Source of the DNA: an uncultured Ruminococcus sp.
GTDB lineage: Bacteria > Bacillota > Clostridia > Oscillospirales > Ruminococcaceae
Length of the DNA stretch: 6,547 nt
NCBI GenBank assembly: GCA_900554975.1
Contig: USJI01000067.1
Location: 1 to 6,547 of the forward strand
Direction: 5' to 3'
Part shown: one piece after another, positions 1 to 6,432 of the stretch
Position numbering within the stretch: the first letter of the stretch is position 1
Layout: the number at the start of each line of letters is the position of its first letter
Made by a program: the position numbers and the translations under genes
The notes under the pieces: model-generated
What the model saw: only the letters and a program-made list of their open reading frames with translations
Databases searched by the model: none
Told to the model about the DNA's origin: nothing

Positions 1-2
1 TA

Positions 3-31
3 TTGTGTTTTATTCAGATTTATGGTATATT
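3..31 (+). promoter_or_regulatory. Candidate distal sigma-A-like promoter upstream of fabD
   Basis: A -35-like TTGTGT (3-8) is followed after exactly 17 bases by TATATT (26-31). A TG one base upstream of the -10 (23-24) would make it an extended -10. Transcripts would start near position 38 and carry a leader of about 175 bases before fabD. The background is very AT-rich, so chance matches are likely, and the window begins only two bases upstream. It could also belong to the end of a neighbouring unit that is not visible here. Low confidence. Confidence 0.3.
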
Positions 32-111
32 ATTATAAGAAAGCAAAAGCCAAACCATAAACGTATCATTTTTTATTGTAATCTATTTTTAACTTTTTTG
101 CAATGTAATAA

Positions 112-140
112 TTGCTTTTTATTTGCCAAAAAAATAAAAT
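112..140 (+). promoter_or_regulatory. Probable fabD operon promoter
   Basis: TTGCTT (112-117) and TAAAAT (135-140) are separated by an ideal 17-base spacer. The -10 hexamer is identical to the one predicted for the convergent dockerin gene. The start site would fall near 146-148, giving a leader of about 65 bases that begins immediately before the inverted repeat at 152-177. This is the best-placed promoter for the five-gene unit. It is inferred from hexamers only. Confidence 0.5.
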
Positions 141-151
141 CCCACATATTG

Positions 152-177
152 CACAAATTTCACGTCAGAAATTTGTG
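152..177. repeat. Perfect 10-bp inverted repeat in the fabD leader (possible operator)
   Basis: CACAAATTTC (152-161) and its exact reverse complement GAAATTTGTG (168-177) flank the 6-base spacer ACGTCA. The repeat lies about 5-30 bases downstream of the predicted start of the promoter at 112-140 and ends 19 bases before the fabD Shine-Dalgarno. That position suits a repressor operator or a 5'-UTR hairpin. It is not followed by a T-run, so it does not look like an intrinsic terminator. It does not match the FapR operator or the FabT-type site as I remember them. The structure is seen directly; any regulatory role is inferred. Confidence 0.55.
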
Positions 178-212
178 AGAATTTATAAATTAAAGAAAGA
201 GGTATTTTTACT

Positions 213-1124
213 ATGACAGCATTTTTATTTTCAGGACAGGGTTCTCAGTATCCGGGAATGGGTAAGGAACTCCTTGAAGCCAATCCGGAATTCTCTTTTA
301 TATACGACAAAGCATCTGAAATTCTGGGATATGACCTGAAAAAGGTAACTCAGGAAGGCACTGATGCTGAACTTGCACAGACCTGCAATTCACAGCCTGC
401 AATAATGGCTATGTCGCTCCTCTGCTTTGAGTGTGCAAAAAAGAAAGGTATCACATTTGATGCCGTTGCAGGACACTCCCTTGGCGAATATGCCGCTATG
501 GTAGCTTCCGGAATGCTTTCTCTTGAGGACGGATTCAAAGTTATCAAGGCAAGAGCCGCCGCAATGGACAAGGCAGGACGTGAAACTGAGGGTGCTATGT
601 ATGCCATTCTCAAAATGACTCCGGAAGATATTGAAAAGATTTGCGAAGAAACAGAAGGATATGTTGTCCCTGTAAACTACAATTCCCCTGTACAGACAGT
701 TATCGCCGGTGAAAAGGAAGCCGCTGAAGCAGCCGCAAAAGCATTCGCAGAAAAAGGTGCAAGAGCAGTCAGACTGAATGTTTCTGCCGCTTTCCATTCA
801 AAGCTTATGGAAGGTGCATCAAAGGAATTCTACGAAGCAATAAAGGACGTTAAGTTCAATGCTCCTTCCGTTCCTTTCTATTCAAATGTTACAGGCGGAG
901 AACTCAAAGACTTTTCCGATATGCCGTCGCTCCTTGCAAAGCATATGATTTCCCCTGTCCGCTTTACTTCTGAGCTTGCCGCAATGTCCGCCGCAGGAAT
1001 CAGCAAGTTTATCGAGCTCGGCCCTAACAAGGTTCTGACAGGCCTTGTAAAGAAAACTCTCAAAGGTTCTGTAGCTGTCAATGCCGAAGACATAAAGTCA
1101 CTTGACGCTGCCGCAAATGCTTAA
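213..1124 (+). CDS. fabD: Malonyl-CoA:acyl carrier protein transacylase
   Basis: This cytoplasmic enzyme transfers the malonyl group from CoA to the ACP phosphopantetheine, supplying the extender unit for type II fatty acid synthesis. The 303 residues match the usual family length (about 305-315). Visible signatures are the N-terminal FSGQGSQ loop (residues 6-12), the nucleophile elbow GHSLGEY with catalytic Ser89, Arg114 in IKARAAAM (binds the malonyl carboxylate), and His195 in AAFHSKLM (the catalytic base). The C-terminal part carries the typical IELGPNKVL segment. The start is supported by AGAGG at 198-202, ten bases before the ATG, and by the conserved N-terminal FLFSGQGSQ. It is the first gene of the operon; aroE follows 24 bp after the stop. 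Other fab genes are not in the window, so fabD is separated here from the cluster in which it often lies. Confidence 0.96.
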   Translation: MTAFLFSGQGSQYPGMGKELLEANPEFSFIYDKASEILGYDLKKVTQEGTDAELAQTCNSQPAIMAMSLLCFECAKKKGITFDAVAGHSLGEYAAMVASGMLSLEDGFKVIKARAAAMDKAGRETEGAMYAILKMTPEDIEKICEETEGYVVPVNYNSPVQTVIAGEKEAAEAAAKAFAEKGARAVRLNVSAAFHSKLMEGASKEFYEAIKDVKFNAPSVPFYSNVTGGELKDFSDMPSLLAKHMISPVRFTSELAAMSAAGISKFIELGPNKVLTGLVKKTLKGSVAVNAEDIKSLDAAANA

Positions 1125-1148
1125 AATCAGTAAAAAGAGGTATTTAAA

Positions 1149-1985
1149 ATGAATAAATATGCACTTATCGGTCATCCGCTCGGACATTCAATGTCCCCTT
1201 TCATACATAAAAGACTTTTCGAGGAAGCAGGACGCTCCGCTGAATATTCCCTTGAAGATATTGCTCCGGAGAATCTGAAAAACCAGCTTCCTGAACTGCT
1301 GAAATCTGTTGCAGGAATGAATGTAACAATTCCTCACAAAGTTCCTGTAATTGATTTTATCGACAAGCTTGATGAAAGTGCCCTGCGTTACAATTCAGTA
1401 AACTGCATAAGCAATAAGGACGGCGTTCTGACAGGTTACAACACTGACTGTGACGGTTTCCTCAGAAGTGTTCCTGAGAAGGCTCTGGGCGGAAACGTTC
1501 TTCTGCTCGGCTGTGGCGGTGTCGGAAGAATGATGGCTATTGAAGCCGCACGTCATGGTGCAGACCTTACAATCGCCATTATCCCTGAGGCTCAGGAAAT
1601 GGCTGATACACTTTATAAGGAAATCGGCGAAAAGTATCCTGATGCAGCTGTGAAGATAGTCAATATAAATAATATTGAGGGTAAATTTGACCTTCTTATA
1701 AATGCAACACCAGTCGGAATGTATCCGAAAACCGACAACTGCCCTGTTTCAGAATCTGTAATCGCAAACTGCGGATACGTTTTTGACGCTATTTACAATC
1801 CTACAAAAACAAAGCTTATACAGACTGCTGAAAAGCTCGGCATAACAGCTGTCGGCGGAATGTCCATGCTCGTTCTGCAGGCGGTTGTTGCCCACGAAAT
1901 CTGGGACGGCGACAGCTACACACAGGAGCAGATAAACAAAATCATAAAGGATTCTGTCGAAATAGTAGACAGAGATTTCAAATAA
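1149..1985 (+). CDS. aroE: Shikimate dehydrogenase
   Basis: This enzyme reduces 3-dehydroshikimate to shikimate with NAD(P)H, the fourth step of chorismate synthesis, in the cytoplasm. The 278 residues match the family. The N-terminal substrate domain has HSMSP (13-17; Ser14 and Ser16 contact shikimate), NVTIPHK (58-64; catalytic Lys64) and NTDCDG (98-103; catalytic Asp100). The Rossmann domain has the glycine loop GCGGVG (121-126), NATPVGM (185-191), YNP (216-218) and the GGMSMLVLQA end with Gln244. One oddity is that the NRT motif, which normally follows the second Rossmann strand and holds the NADP 2'-phosphate, aligns with Ile144-Ile145-Pro146, so cofactor preference may differ. The start is fixed by AGAGG at 1136-1140 and the conserved IGHPLGHS N-terminus. 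It sits between fabD and aroK (18 bp to aroK), and its product is the substrate of AroK. Confidence 0.95.
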   Translation: MNKYALIGHPLGHSMSPFIHKRLFEEAGRSAEYSLEDIAPENLKNQLPELLKSVAGMNVTIPHKVPVIDFIDKLDESALRYNSVNCISNKDGVLTGYNTDCDGFLRSVPEKALGGNVLLLGCGGVGRMMAIEAARHGADLTIAIIPEAQEMADTLYKEIGEKYPDAAVKIVNINNIEGKFDLLINATPVGMYPKTDNCPVSESVIANCGYVFDAIYNPTKTKLIQTAEKLGITAVGGMSMLVLQAVVAHEIWDGDSYTQEQINKIIKDSVEIVDRDFK

Positions 1986-2003
1986 TAAAGGGGATTTGCG
2001 GCA

Positions 2004-2510
2004 ATGGCAATATTTTTATGCGGCTTTATGGGCTGCGGTAAAACAACAATCGGAAAGACGCTTTCAAGGCTTCTCGGCTGCGGATACTGTGACATGGACG
2101 AACTGATAGTAAAAAAGGCTGGTATGTCTATTCCGGAAATTTTTGAAAAAAAGGGCGAACCATATTTCAGAAACATGGAAACAGAGCTTATAAAAGAACT
2201 CGGAAATTTCAAGGGACTTGTTTCATGCGGCGGCGGAGCTATGCTCAGCGATGTCAACGGTAAACTTGCAGCTGAAAACGGCTGTGTTCTCTTTCTGGAC
2301 ACTCCTTTTGAAACCTGTTACAAGAGAATCGCAGGAGATAAAAACCGTCCGGTTGCTGCAAGCCGTACCAGGGAACAACTTCGTGAACTTTACAATGAAA
2401 GATATCCGAAATATCTGAAAAACTCGGGTTACAGTGTGAACTGTGAAGGAACTCCGTTTGAAATTTCAGGCAACATATCAAAGCTTCTGAAAGAAAAGGG
2501 AGAGATCTGA
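2004..2510 (+). CDS. aroK: Shikimate kinase
   Basis: This cytoplasmic enzyme phosphorylates shikimate to shikimate-3-phosphate with ATP, directly after AroE in the chorismate pathway. The 168 residues match this small P-loop kinase family. The Walker A motif GFMGCGKT is at 7-14. Asp30 and Asp32 in CDMDE (Mg/shikimate contacts) follow, then GEPYFRNME with Arg56, the glycine-rich CGGGAM (75-80) that contacts shikimate, the lid NRP with Arg115, and Arg133 in NERY. All expected catalytic residues are present, so the enzyme should be active. A strong Shine-Dalgarno, AAAGGGGA (1987-1994), lies nine bases before the ATG. The stop codon overlaps the next ATG by one base (TGATG, 2508-2512), which suggests translational coupling to the amidohydrolase. 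The symbol aroK is used for the family; aroL would be a paralogue name only. Confidence 0.95.
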   Translation: MAIFLCGFMGCGKTTIGKTLSRLLGCGYCDMDELIVKKAGMSIPEIFEKKGEPYFRNMETELIKELGNFKGLVSCGGGAMLSDVNGKLAAENGCVLFLDTPFETCYKRIAGDKNRPVAASRTREQLRELYNERYPKYLKNSGYSVNCEGTPFEISGNISKLLKEKGEI

Positions 2511-3667
2511 TGAAAATATATAATGTTCAGATAAAGACCATGGACGGCGGAAGAACAATCCCGAACGGCTGGATAGAAGTTGAAAACGGAAAGATAACCG
2601 CCGTTGAAAGCGGAACTCCCGAAAATATCACAGAAAGCGACATTAACGGAAAAAGCGGACTTCTTCTCCCCGGTTTTATTGACGCTCACACCCACCTCGG
2701 AATAATCGAAAACGGCATTGATTTTGAAGGCGATGACTGCAATGAAGCCACCGACCCTTTCACTCCGCAGATGAGAACCATTGACGGAATCAATCCGTTT
2801 GACAGGTGCTTTGAGGAGGCAAGAAAAAGAGGAATCACGTCGGTTGTTGTCGCTCCGGGAAGTGCAAACCCATGCGGTGGTGAAATTATCGCCATGAAAA
2901 CCATGGGAAGACGTGCTGACGATATGCTTATAAAAACAACAGGAATCAAATTCGCTCTCGGCGAAAATCCGAAAAGAACGTACAATGACCGTGACGAAAT
3001 GCCTGTTACAAGAATGGCTACTGCCGCAGTAATCCGTGAAGGACTTGCAAAAGCTGTCCGTTATCTTGATGATGTTAACGTATTTGAAAGCGACAGGGAA
3101 AATCACGATATGCCTGAATATGACATAAAATGTGAAGCCCTTATACCTCTTTTAAATGGAGAAATCGCTGCACATTTTCACTGTCACAGAGCTGATGATA
3201 TGTTCACAGCTTTAAGAATATCAAAGGAATTCGGATTGAAAGCTGTTATTGTCCATGCAACGGAAGGCTACCTTATCGCAGATATTCTCGGAACTGAAAA
3301 GGGTATTGCCGCAATTTCCGGTCCTGTTATCTGTGACAGATGCAAGCCTGAAATGAAGGGTCTTGACATAAAAAACACCGCAGAACTTGTCAGAAACGGA
3401 GTAAAAACCTCCATCTGCACCGACCACCCTGTAATTCCGATACAGTATCTTCCTGCATCTGCTGCAATGGCTGTAAAAGGCGGTCTGGACTATGAATCCG
3501 CCCTCGAAGCAATAACGATAAAAGCCGCAGAGATAGCTGACATTGATAAAACAACAGGTTCAATAACTGTCGGAAAGGACGCAGATATTCAGCTTTATCA
3601 CGGAAATCCGCTTGATATCGCCAACGAACCTGAACTTGTTATGATAGGCGGAAAGATAAATTCCTGA
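2510..3667 (+). CDS. Amidohydrolase-superfamily metal-dependent hydrolase, substrate unknown
   Basis: This 385-residue enzyme belongs to the amidohydrolase superfamily and resembles the imidazolonepropionase-like branch (from memory, the group called metal-dependent hydrolase subgroup C). The N-terminal beta-sandwich part (about 1-52, VENGKITAVES) leads into the TIM barrel with DAHTHLG (His60 and His62 are likely metal ligands). GENPKR (151-156) follows, then AHFHCHRADD (221-230), His249 in VHATEG, and the late barrel aspartate Asp305 in CTDHPV. The C-terminal GSITVGKDADI returns to the sandwich domain. The motifs for an active one- or two-metal site are present. No signal peptide is seen, so it is probably cytoplasmic. 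The start is supported by AGGGAG at 2497-2502, seven bases upstream. It is not clearly imidazolonepropionase itself, because no hut genes are nearby. The substrate cannot be read from the sequence, and the operon context (aromatic synthesis before it, fumarase after it) does not point to one reaction. Confidence 0.85.
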   Translation: MKIYNVQIKTMDGGRTIPNGWIEVENGKITAVESGTPENITESDINGKSGLLLPGFIDAHTHLGIIENGIDFEGDDCNEATDPFTPQMRTIDGINPFDRCFEEARKRGITSVVVAPGSANPCGGEIIAMKTMGRRADDMLIKTTGIKFALGENPKRTYNDRDEMPVTRMATAAVIREGLAKAVRYLDDVNVFESDRENHDMPEYDIKCEALIPLLNGEIAAHFHCHRADDMFTALRISKEFGLKAVIVHATEGYLIADILGTEKGIAAISGPVICDRCKPEMKGLDIKNTAELVRNGVKTSICTDHPVIPIQYLPASAAMAVKGGLDYESALEAITIKAAEIADIDKTTGSITVGKDADIQLYHGNPLDIANEPELVMIGGKINS

Positions 3668-3692
3668 CGCCAAATGTGAAACGGAGAAAAAA

Positions 3693-4535
3693 ATGAGAGA
3701 AATAAATGTAAGTGAAATTGAAAATACCGTAAGGGACTTATGCATCAAAGCAAATATATACCTCCCGAAAAGTCTGGAAGAAAGAATTGACTGCTGTGCC
3801 TGCATGGAGGAATCTCCTGCCGGCAAGGCTGTTTTTGAGGATCTGAAGTCCAATATACAGGCAGCAAAGGACGAAAATATTCCTGTATGTCAGGATACGG
3901 GAATGGCTGTCATCTTTATGGAAGTCGGTCAGGACGTTCATTTCATTGGCGGAAGTCTGGAAGAAGCAGTAAATAAAGGCGTTTCAAGAGGATATACAGA
4001 AGGTTTCCTCCGCTGTTCAATAGTAGGCGATCCGCTGGAGCGTGTAAACACCGGCGACAACACACCTCCTGTCGTTCATCTGAGAATTGTTCCGGGTGAC
4101 AAGGTTAAAATTGATGTCTGCCCGAAAGGATTCGGAAGCGAAAATATGTCCGCACTGAAAATGTTCACACCTTCCGCCACAAACGAAGATATCATTGATT
4201 TTGTTACCGAAACTGTCTCAAAGGCAGGAAGCAATCCATGTCCGCCAATGGTTGTCGGTGTCGGAATCGGAGGAAACTTTGAACACTGTGCATTCCTTGC
4301 AAAGAAGGCTCTTTGCCGTGATGTTTCCGTAAGAAACCCGAAGGAACTTTACAGGGATCTCGAAGAAAAGATGCTCGACAAGATAAACCGTCTCGGAATC
4401 GGCCCACAGGGATTCGGCGGAAGAATAACGGCACTCTGCGTAAATATTGAACAGGGCCCTACACATATTGCAGGACTTCCTGTTGCTGTAAATATCGGCT
4501 GTCACGTTACAAGACACGCATCTGCCGAAATCTGA
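3693..4535 (+). CDS. fumA: Class I fumarate hydratase, alpha subunit (or tartrate dehydratase alpha)
   Basis: This is the N-terminal-type (alpha) subunit of a two-subunit iron-sulfur hydro-lyase that interconverts fumarate and L-malate. The 280 residues match alpha subunits of this split class. Three cysteines fit the cluster ligands by position and spacing: Cys66 in PVCQDTGMA, Cys183 in NPCPP and Cys270 in NIGCHVTRH. Other conserved parts are RCSIVGDPL (107-115), PKGFGSENMS (144-153) and GIGPQGFGGR (235-244). GGAG at 3683-3686 lies six bases before the ATG, and the MREINVSEI start is typical. The gene follows the amidohydrolase after 25 bp and ends the operon, because a strong terminator begins 20 bp after the stop. 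The beta subunit of about 180-200 residues that normally follows is absent, so it must lie elsewhere if the enzyme works. The related L-tartrate dehydratase TtdA cannot be excluded by sequence alone, but fumarate is the likelier substrate in a housekeeping operon. Confidence 0.92.
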   Translation: MREINVSEIENTVRDLCIKANIYLPKSLEERIDCCACMEESPAGKAVFEDLKSNIQAAKDENIPVCQDTGMAVIFMEVGQDVHFIGGSLEEAVNKGVSRGYTEGFLRCSIVGDPLERVNTGDNTPPVVHLRIVPGDKVKIDVCPKGFGSENMSALKMFTPSATNEDIIDFVTETVSKAGSNPCPPMVVGVGIGGNFEHCAFLAKKALCRDVSVRNPKELYRDLEEKMLDKINRLGIGPQGFGGRITALCVNIEQGPTHIAGLPVAVNIGCHVTRHASAEI

Positions 4536-4555
4536 ATTTAACAGTACCGTAAAAC

Positions 4556-4590
4556 AAAACGGACGCTTTCATAGTAAAAGCGTCCGTTTT
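4556..4590. terminator. Bidirectional intrinsic terminator between convergent genes
   Basis: A perfect 14-bp stem (4556-4569 with 4577-4590) closes on a 7-base loop, CATAGTA. The GC-rich core is CGGACGC/GCGTCCG and the outer four pairs are A-T. On the plus strand the stem runs into six T (4587-4592). On the minus strand it ends in TTTT, G, TTTT. It lies 20 bp after the fumarase stop and 14 bp after the stop of the minus-strand gene, so one hairpin can end both transcripts. Confidence 0.93.
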
Positions 4591-4604
4591 TTCAGTTTAT
4601 TCTG

Positions 4605-6404
4605 TTATGTATTTATCGTAATGTTTATTACCAGATTGAATCTTTGTGACAGTCGTCTTGCTATTGCCGCCGCATCACGGACATTTACAACTCCGTCGCC
4701 GTTGTAATCCGCACACTCAGGAAGCCTGCTTGCCTTGCCTGTCGCAACATACTGTGCTATCATCGCAGCATCTCTTACATCAAGCTTTTTGTTTCCGTCC
4801 GCATCTCCGAGGACTCCGCTTGAATCCATTCTGTCCTTTACTTCGATTATACAGAATGCATATTTATTTTCATAAATTGCAAGACAGATTGTTTCGCCTT
4901 TTTTCTTGCCGACAATATATCCCTTGTCATCAATTGCCGCAATACCTGAATCAGCCGTTGCCCATGAAACCTCGCCCTTGTAATCCTTTACACCAAGGTG
5001 CAGCTTATCGCCTACAAACATCGTAATTCTTGGCTTGTCAGCCTTTACACCTGTTGTTGTAACGGTTGTCTGTGCCGTTGTGTCAGTACCGGTAATATCT
5101 GTGGTAACTGTTGTCGTAACAGGATCTCTTACAATAACATCAAATGAAGCTTCATTGTTCAGCACCCAGTAAGCCTGTGCCACATCATCTGTACAGCGTA
5201 TTCTTATTGTGTAAGTTCCTGCCTTTGTGCTGTCAAAATCCGAAGTATCAACTATAAACGCATCTGAGTTTTCAACAGGAGATACATTTTCATATATCGT
5301 TCTGTGCCCGCTTTTTCCGTAATAGTAATCAAGATTTACTCTCAGGTCTGAGAGGTCAAGCGATTCTCCGGTTCTGTAAAGTGCCTTTTCCGGAAAATTT
5401 CTTATTGAAAGAACACCCTGAGGTTCATACAGACCTGTGAACTCTGTTGTGATAGTGCTTACACCGGTTCCCGAAATGTCTGTAACACCTGTTCCCGAAG
5501 GATTTGTAAGTGTAGCTGCTGTTATATCTGAAGTCAGCGATGTTGTTTTACCCGTTGACGGACTTGCAGCAGTTGTCTGCGTCGTTTTAACAGTTGTTTG
5601 TGTGGTTGTTCCCGTATTGCCTGTTACGGACGTAGTCACCTGTCCGCCTCCGGTAACGTTTATGTTGCATATGAGAAGCTTTGTTCCGACAACCGCATAA
5701 ACGCAGGCTGAACCATTTCCCACAGCAGTTACAAGCCCGTTTTTGACCGTAACAACATTTGTATCATCTGATACCCATGTAATTGTACCGCCGTAATTGC
5801 TGACTTTCAGAAGTTTTGTATCGCCGGCTTTCATGTTAAGCTGTGATTCGGATATCTCATTTTCTGACAGAACTGTTATCTTTCCGCCTGAAACTCCTAC
5901 TCTGTCGGTTATATCGGCAGTTGTTGTCGCAACGGTGTCAAGTCTTACATAGTTTATGTCATAGACTGTCCCCGGAGCCGCATCTTCAGGTATCTTGAAA
6001 TCAAGTGCGGCAAGGTGTCCGTCTGCAAGAGCAAGTGTGCTGTAAGCACAGATGCATACAAATCCCTCATAAACTGTTGACATAACCCTTGCACCGAATG
6101 CATCAACGCTTTCAACCCCAGTACATTTAAGTGCGGCATCTCTCCAGCCGATTGCAACGTCCAGAGATTCCATATTATCCTCAGCAGTTACTGTTGTATA
6201 AATTCTTACAGTATCCCCCGGCATTCCCTTTGCACTCGTAACACCTATTTTTTCAAGATTGCCCGTCGGACGGTAAATAGGAATATACGCCAGAGCCGCT
6301 TCAGCATCGGTATATTCAAAAATATTTCCCACATTAAAAAGTACACAGAAAACTGTCATTATAACAGCTGTAAAAGCAGATATAAATCTTTTTTTAGTTT
6401 TCAT
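4605..6404 (-). CDS. Secreted modular protein: cohesin-like domain, Ig-like domains and C-terminal dockerin
   Basis: This 599-residue exported protein probably takes part in assembly of an extracellular (cellulosome-like) complex. An N-terminal signal peptide (Lys-rich start, hydrophobic 8-28, likely cleavage after Ala36 or Ala39) is followed by a cohesin-like beta-sandwich (about 52-178, with PGDTVRIY, LAALDFKIPEDAAPGT and a closing GGKITV). Next are a Big_2-type Ig-like domain (183-251), a Thr-rich linker (253-325), a Big_3-like domain (329-426, with FDSTKAGTYTIRI), a second Thr-rich linker (427-457), a second Big_2-like domain (458-523) and a dockerin (530-590). Both dockerin calcium loops are intact: D534, D536, N538, D542, D545 and D566, N568, D570, N574, D577. 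No catalytic domain, LPXTG sorting motif or convincing lipobox is seen. AGGAGG (6412-6417) lies seven bases before the ATG. It is transcribed on its own, convergent with the fabD operon. The dockerin is secure, the Big domains are likely, and the cohesin call is moderate; a carbohydrate-binding beta-sandwich is the alternative. Confidence 0.88.
   Translation of the reverse strand: MKTKKRFISAFTAVIMTVFCVLFNVGNIFEYTDAEAALAYIPIYRPTGNLEKIGVTSAKGMPGDTVRIYTTVTAEDNMESLDVAIGWRDAALKCTGVESVDAFGARVMSTVYEGFVCICAYSTLALADGHLAALDFKIPEDAAPGTVYDINYVRLDTVATTTADITDRVGVSGGKITVLSENEISESQLNMKAGDTKLLKVSNYGGTITWVSDDTNVVTVKNGLVTAVGNGSACVYAVVGTKLLICNINVTGGGQVTTSVTGNTGTTTQTTVKTTQTTAASPSTGKTTSLTSDITAATLTNPSGTGVTDISGTGVSTITTEFTGLYEPQGVLSIRNFPEKALYRTGESLDLSDLRVNLDYYYGKSGHRTIYENVSPVENSDAFIVDTSDFDSTKAGTYTIRIRCTDDVAQAYWVLNNEASFDVIVRDPVTTTVTTDITGTDTTAQTTVTTTGVKADKPRITMFVGDKLHLGVKDYKGEVSWATADSGIAAIDDKGYIVGKKKGETICLAIYENKYAFCIIEVKDRMDSSGVLGDADGNKKLDVRDAAMIAQYVATGKASRLPECADYNGDGVVNVRDAAAIARRLSQRFNLVINITINT
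5451..5498 (-). repeat. Two-copy 24-bp tandem repeat in the Thr-rich linker
   Basis: Residues 303-310 (SGTGVTDI) and 311-318 (SGTGVSTI) are adjacent eight-residue units. In the DNA, ACACCGGTTCCCGAA at 5461 recurs 24 bases later with one mismatch. This is an in-frame duplication within the longer linker, probably neutral linker growth. Confidence 0.7.
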
Positions 6405-6432
6405 TTTCTCTCCTCCTCGTGCTTTTATTTAT

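Noticed and set aside
100..120. Short inverted repeat GCAAT-N6-ATTGC followed by TTTTT, possible terminator of an upstream gene
   Set aside because: Only five pairs with little GC, and it overlaps the -35 region of the better-supported fabD promoter. Too weak to call.
1..212. Riboswitch or T-box in the fabD leader
   Set aside because: No specifier-type stem, T-box or known aptamer core is visible, and the likely leader of about 65 bases is too short for most of these.
390..797. 135-codon minus-strand frame inside fabD
   Set aside because: It is Cys/Phe-rich, has no motif and is fully antisense to a clear fabD. Treated as a shadow frame.
2429..3106. 225-codon open frame on the minus strand opposite aroK and the amidohydrolase gene
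   Set aside because: It lies antisense to two well-supported enzymes, has a Ser/Phe/Cys-rich composition with no recognisable domain, and shows no convincing Shine-Dalgarno. It is a codon-bias shadow.
4646..5700. Plus-strand frames of 126 and 87 codons opposite the dockerin gene
   Set aside because: Their composition (Leu/His/Pro/Arg-rich, and Val-rich opposite the Thr linker) is what antisense reading of this modular gene gives.
6330..6350. Possible lipoprotein signal at Cys20 of the dockerin protein
   Set aside because: The residues before the cysteine (TVF) do not fit a lipobox, and AEA and ALA give ordinary signal peptidase I sites at 36 and 39.
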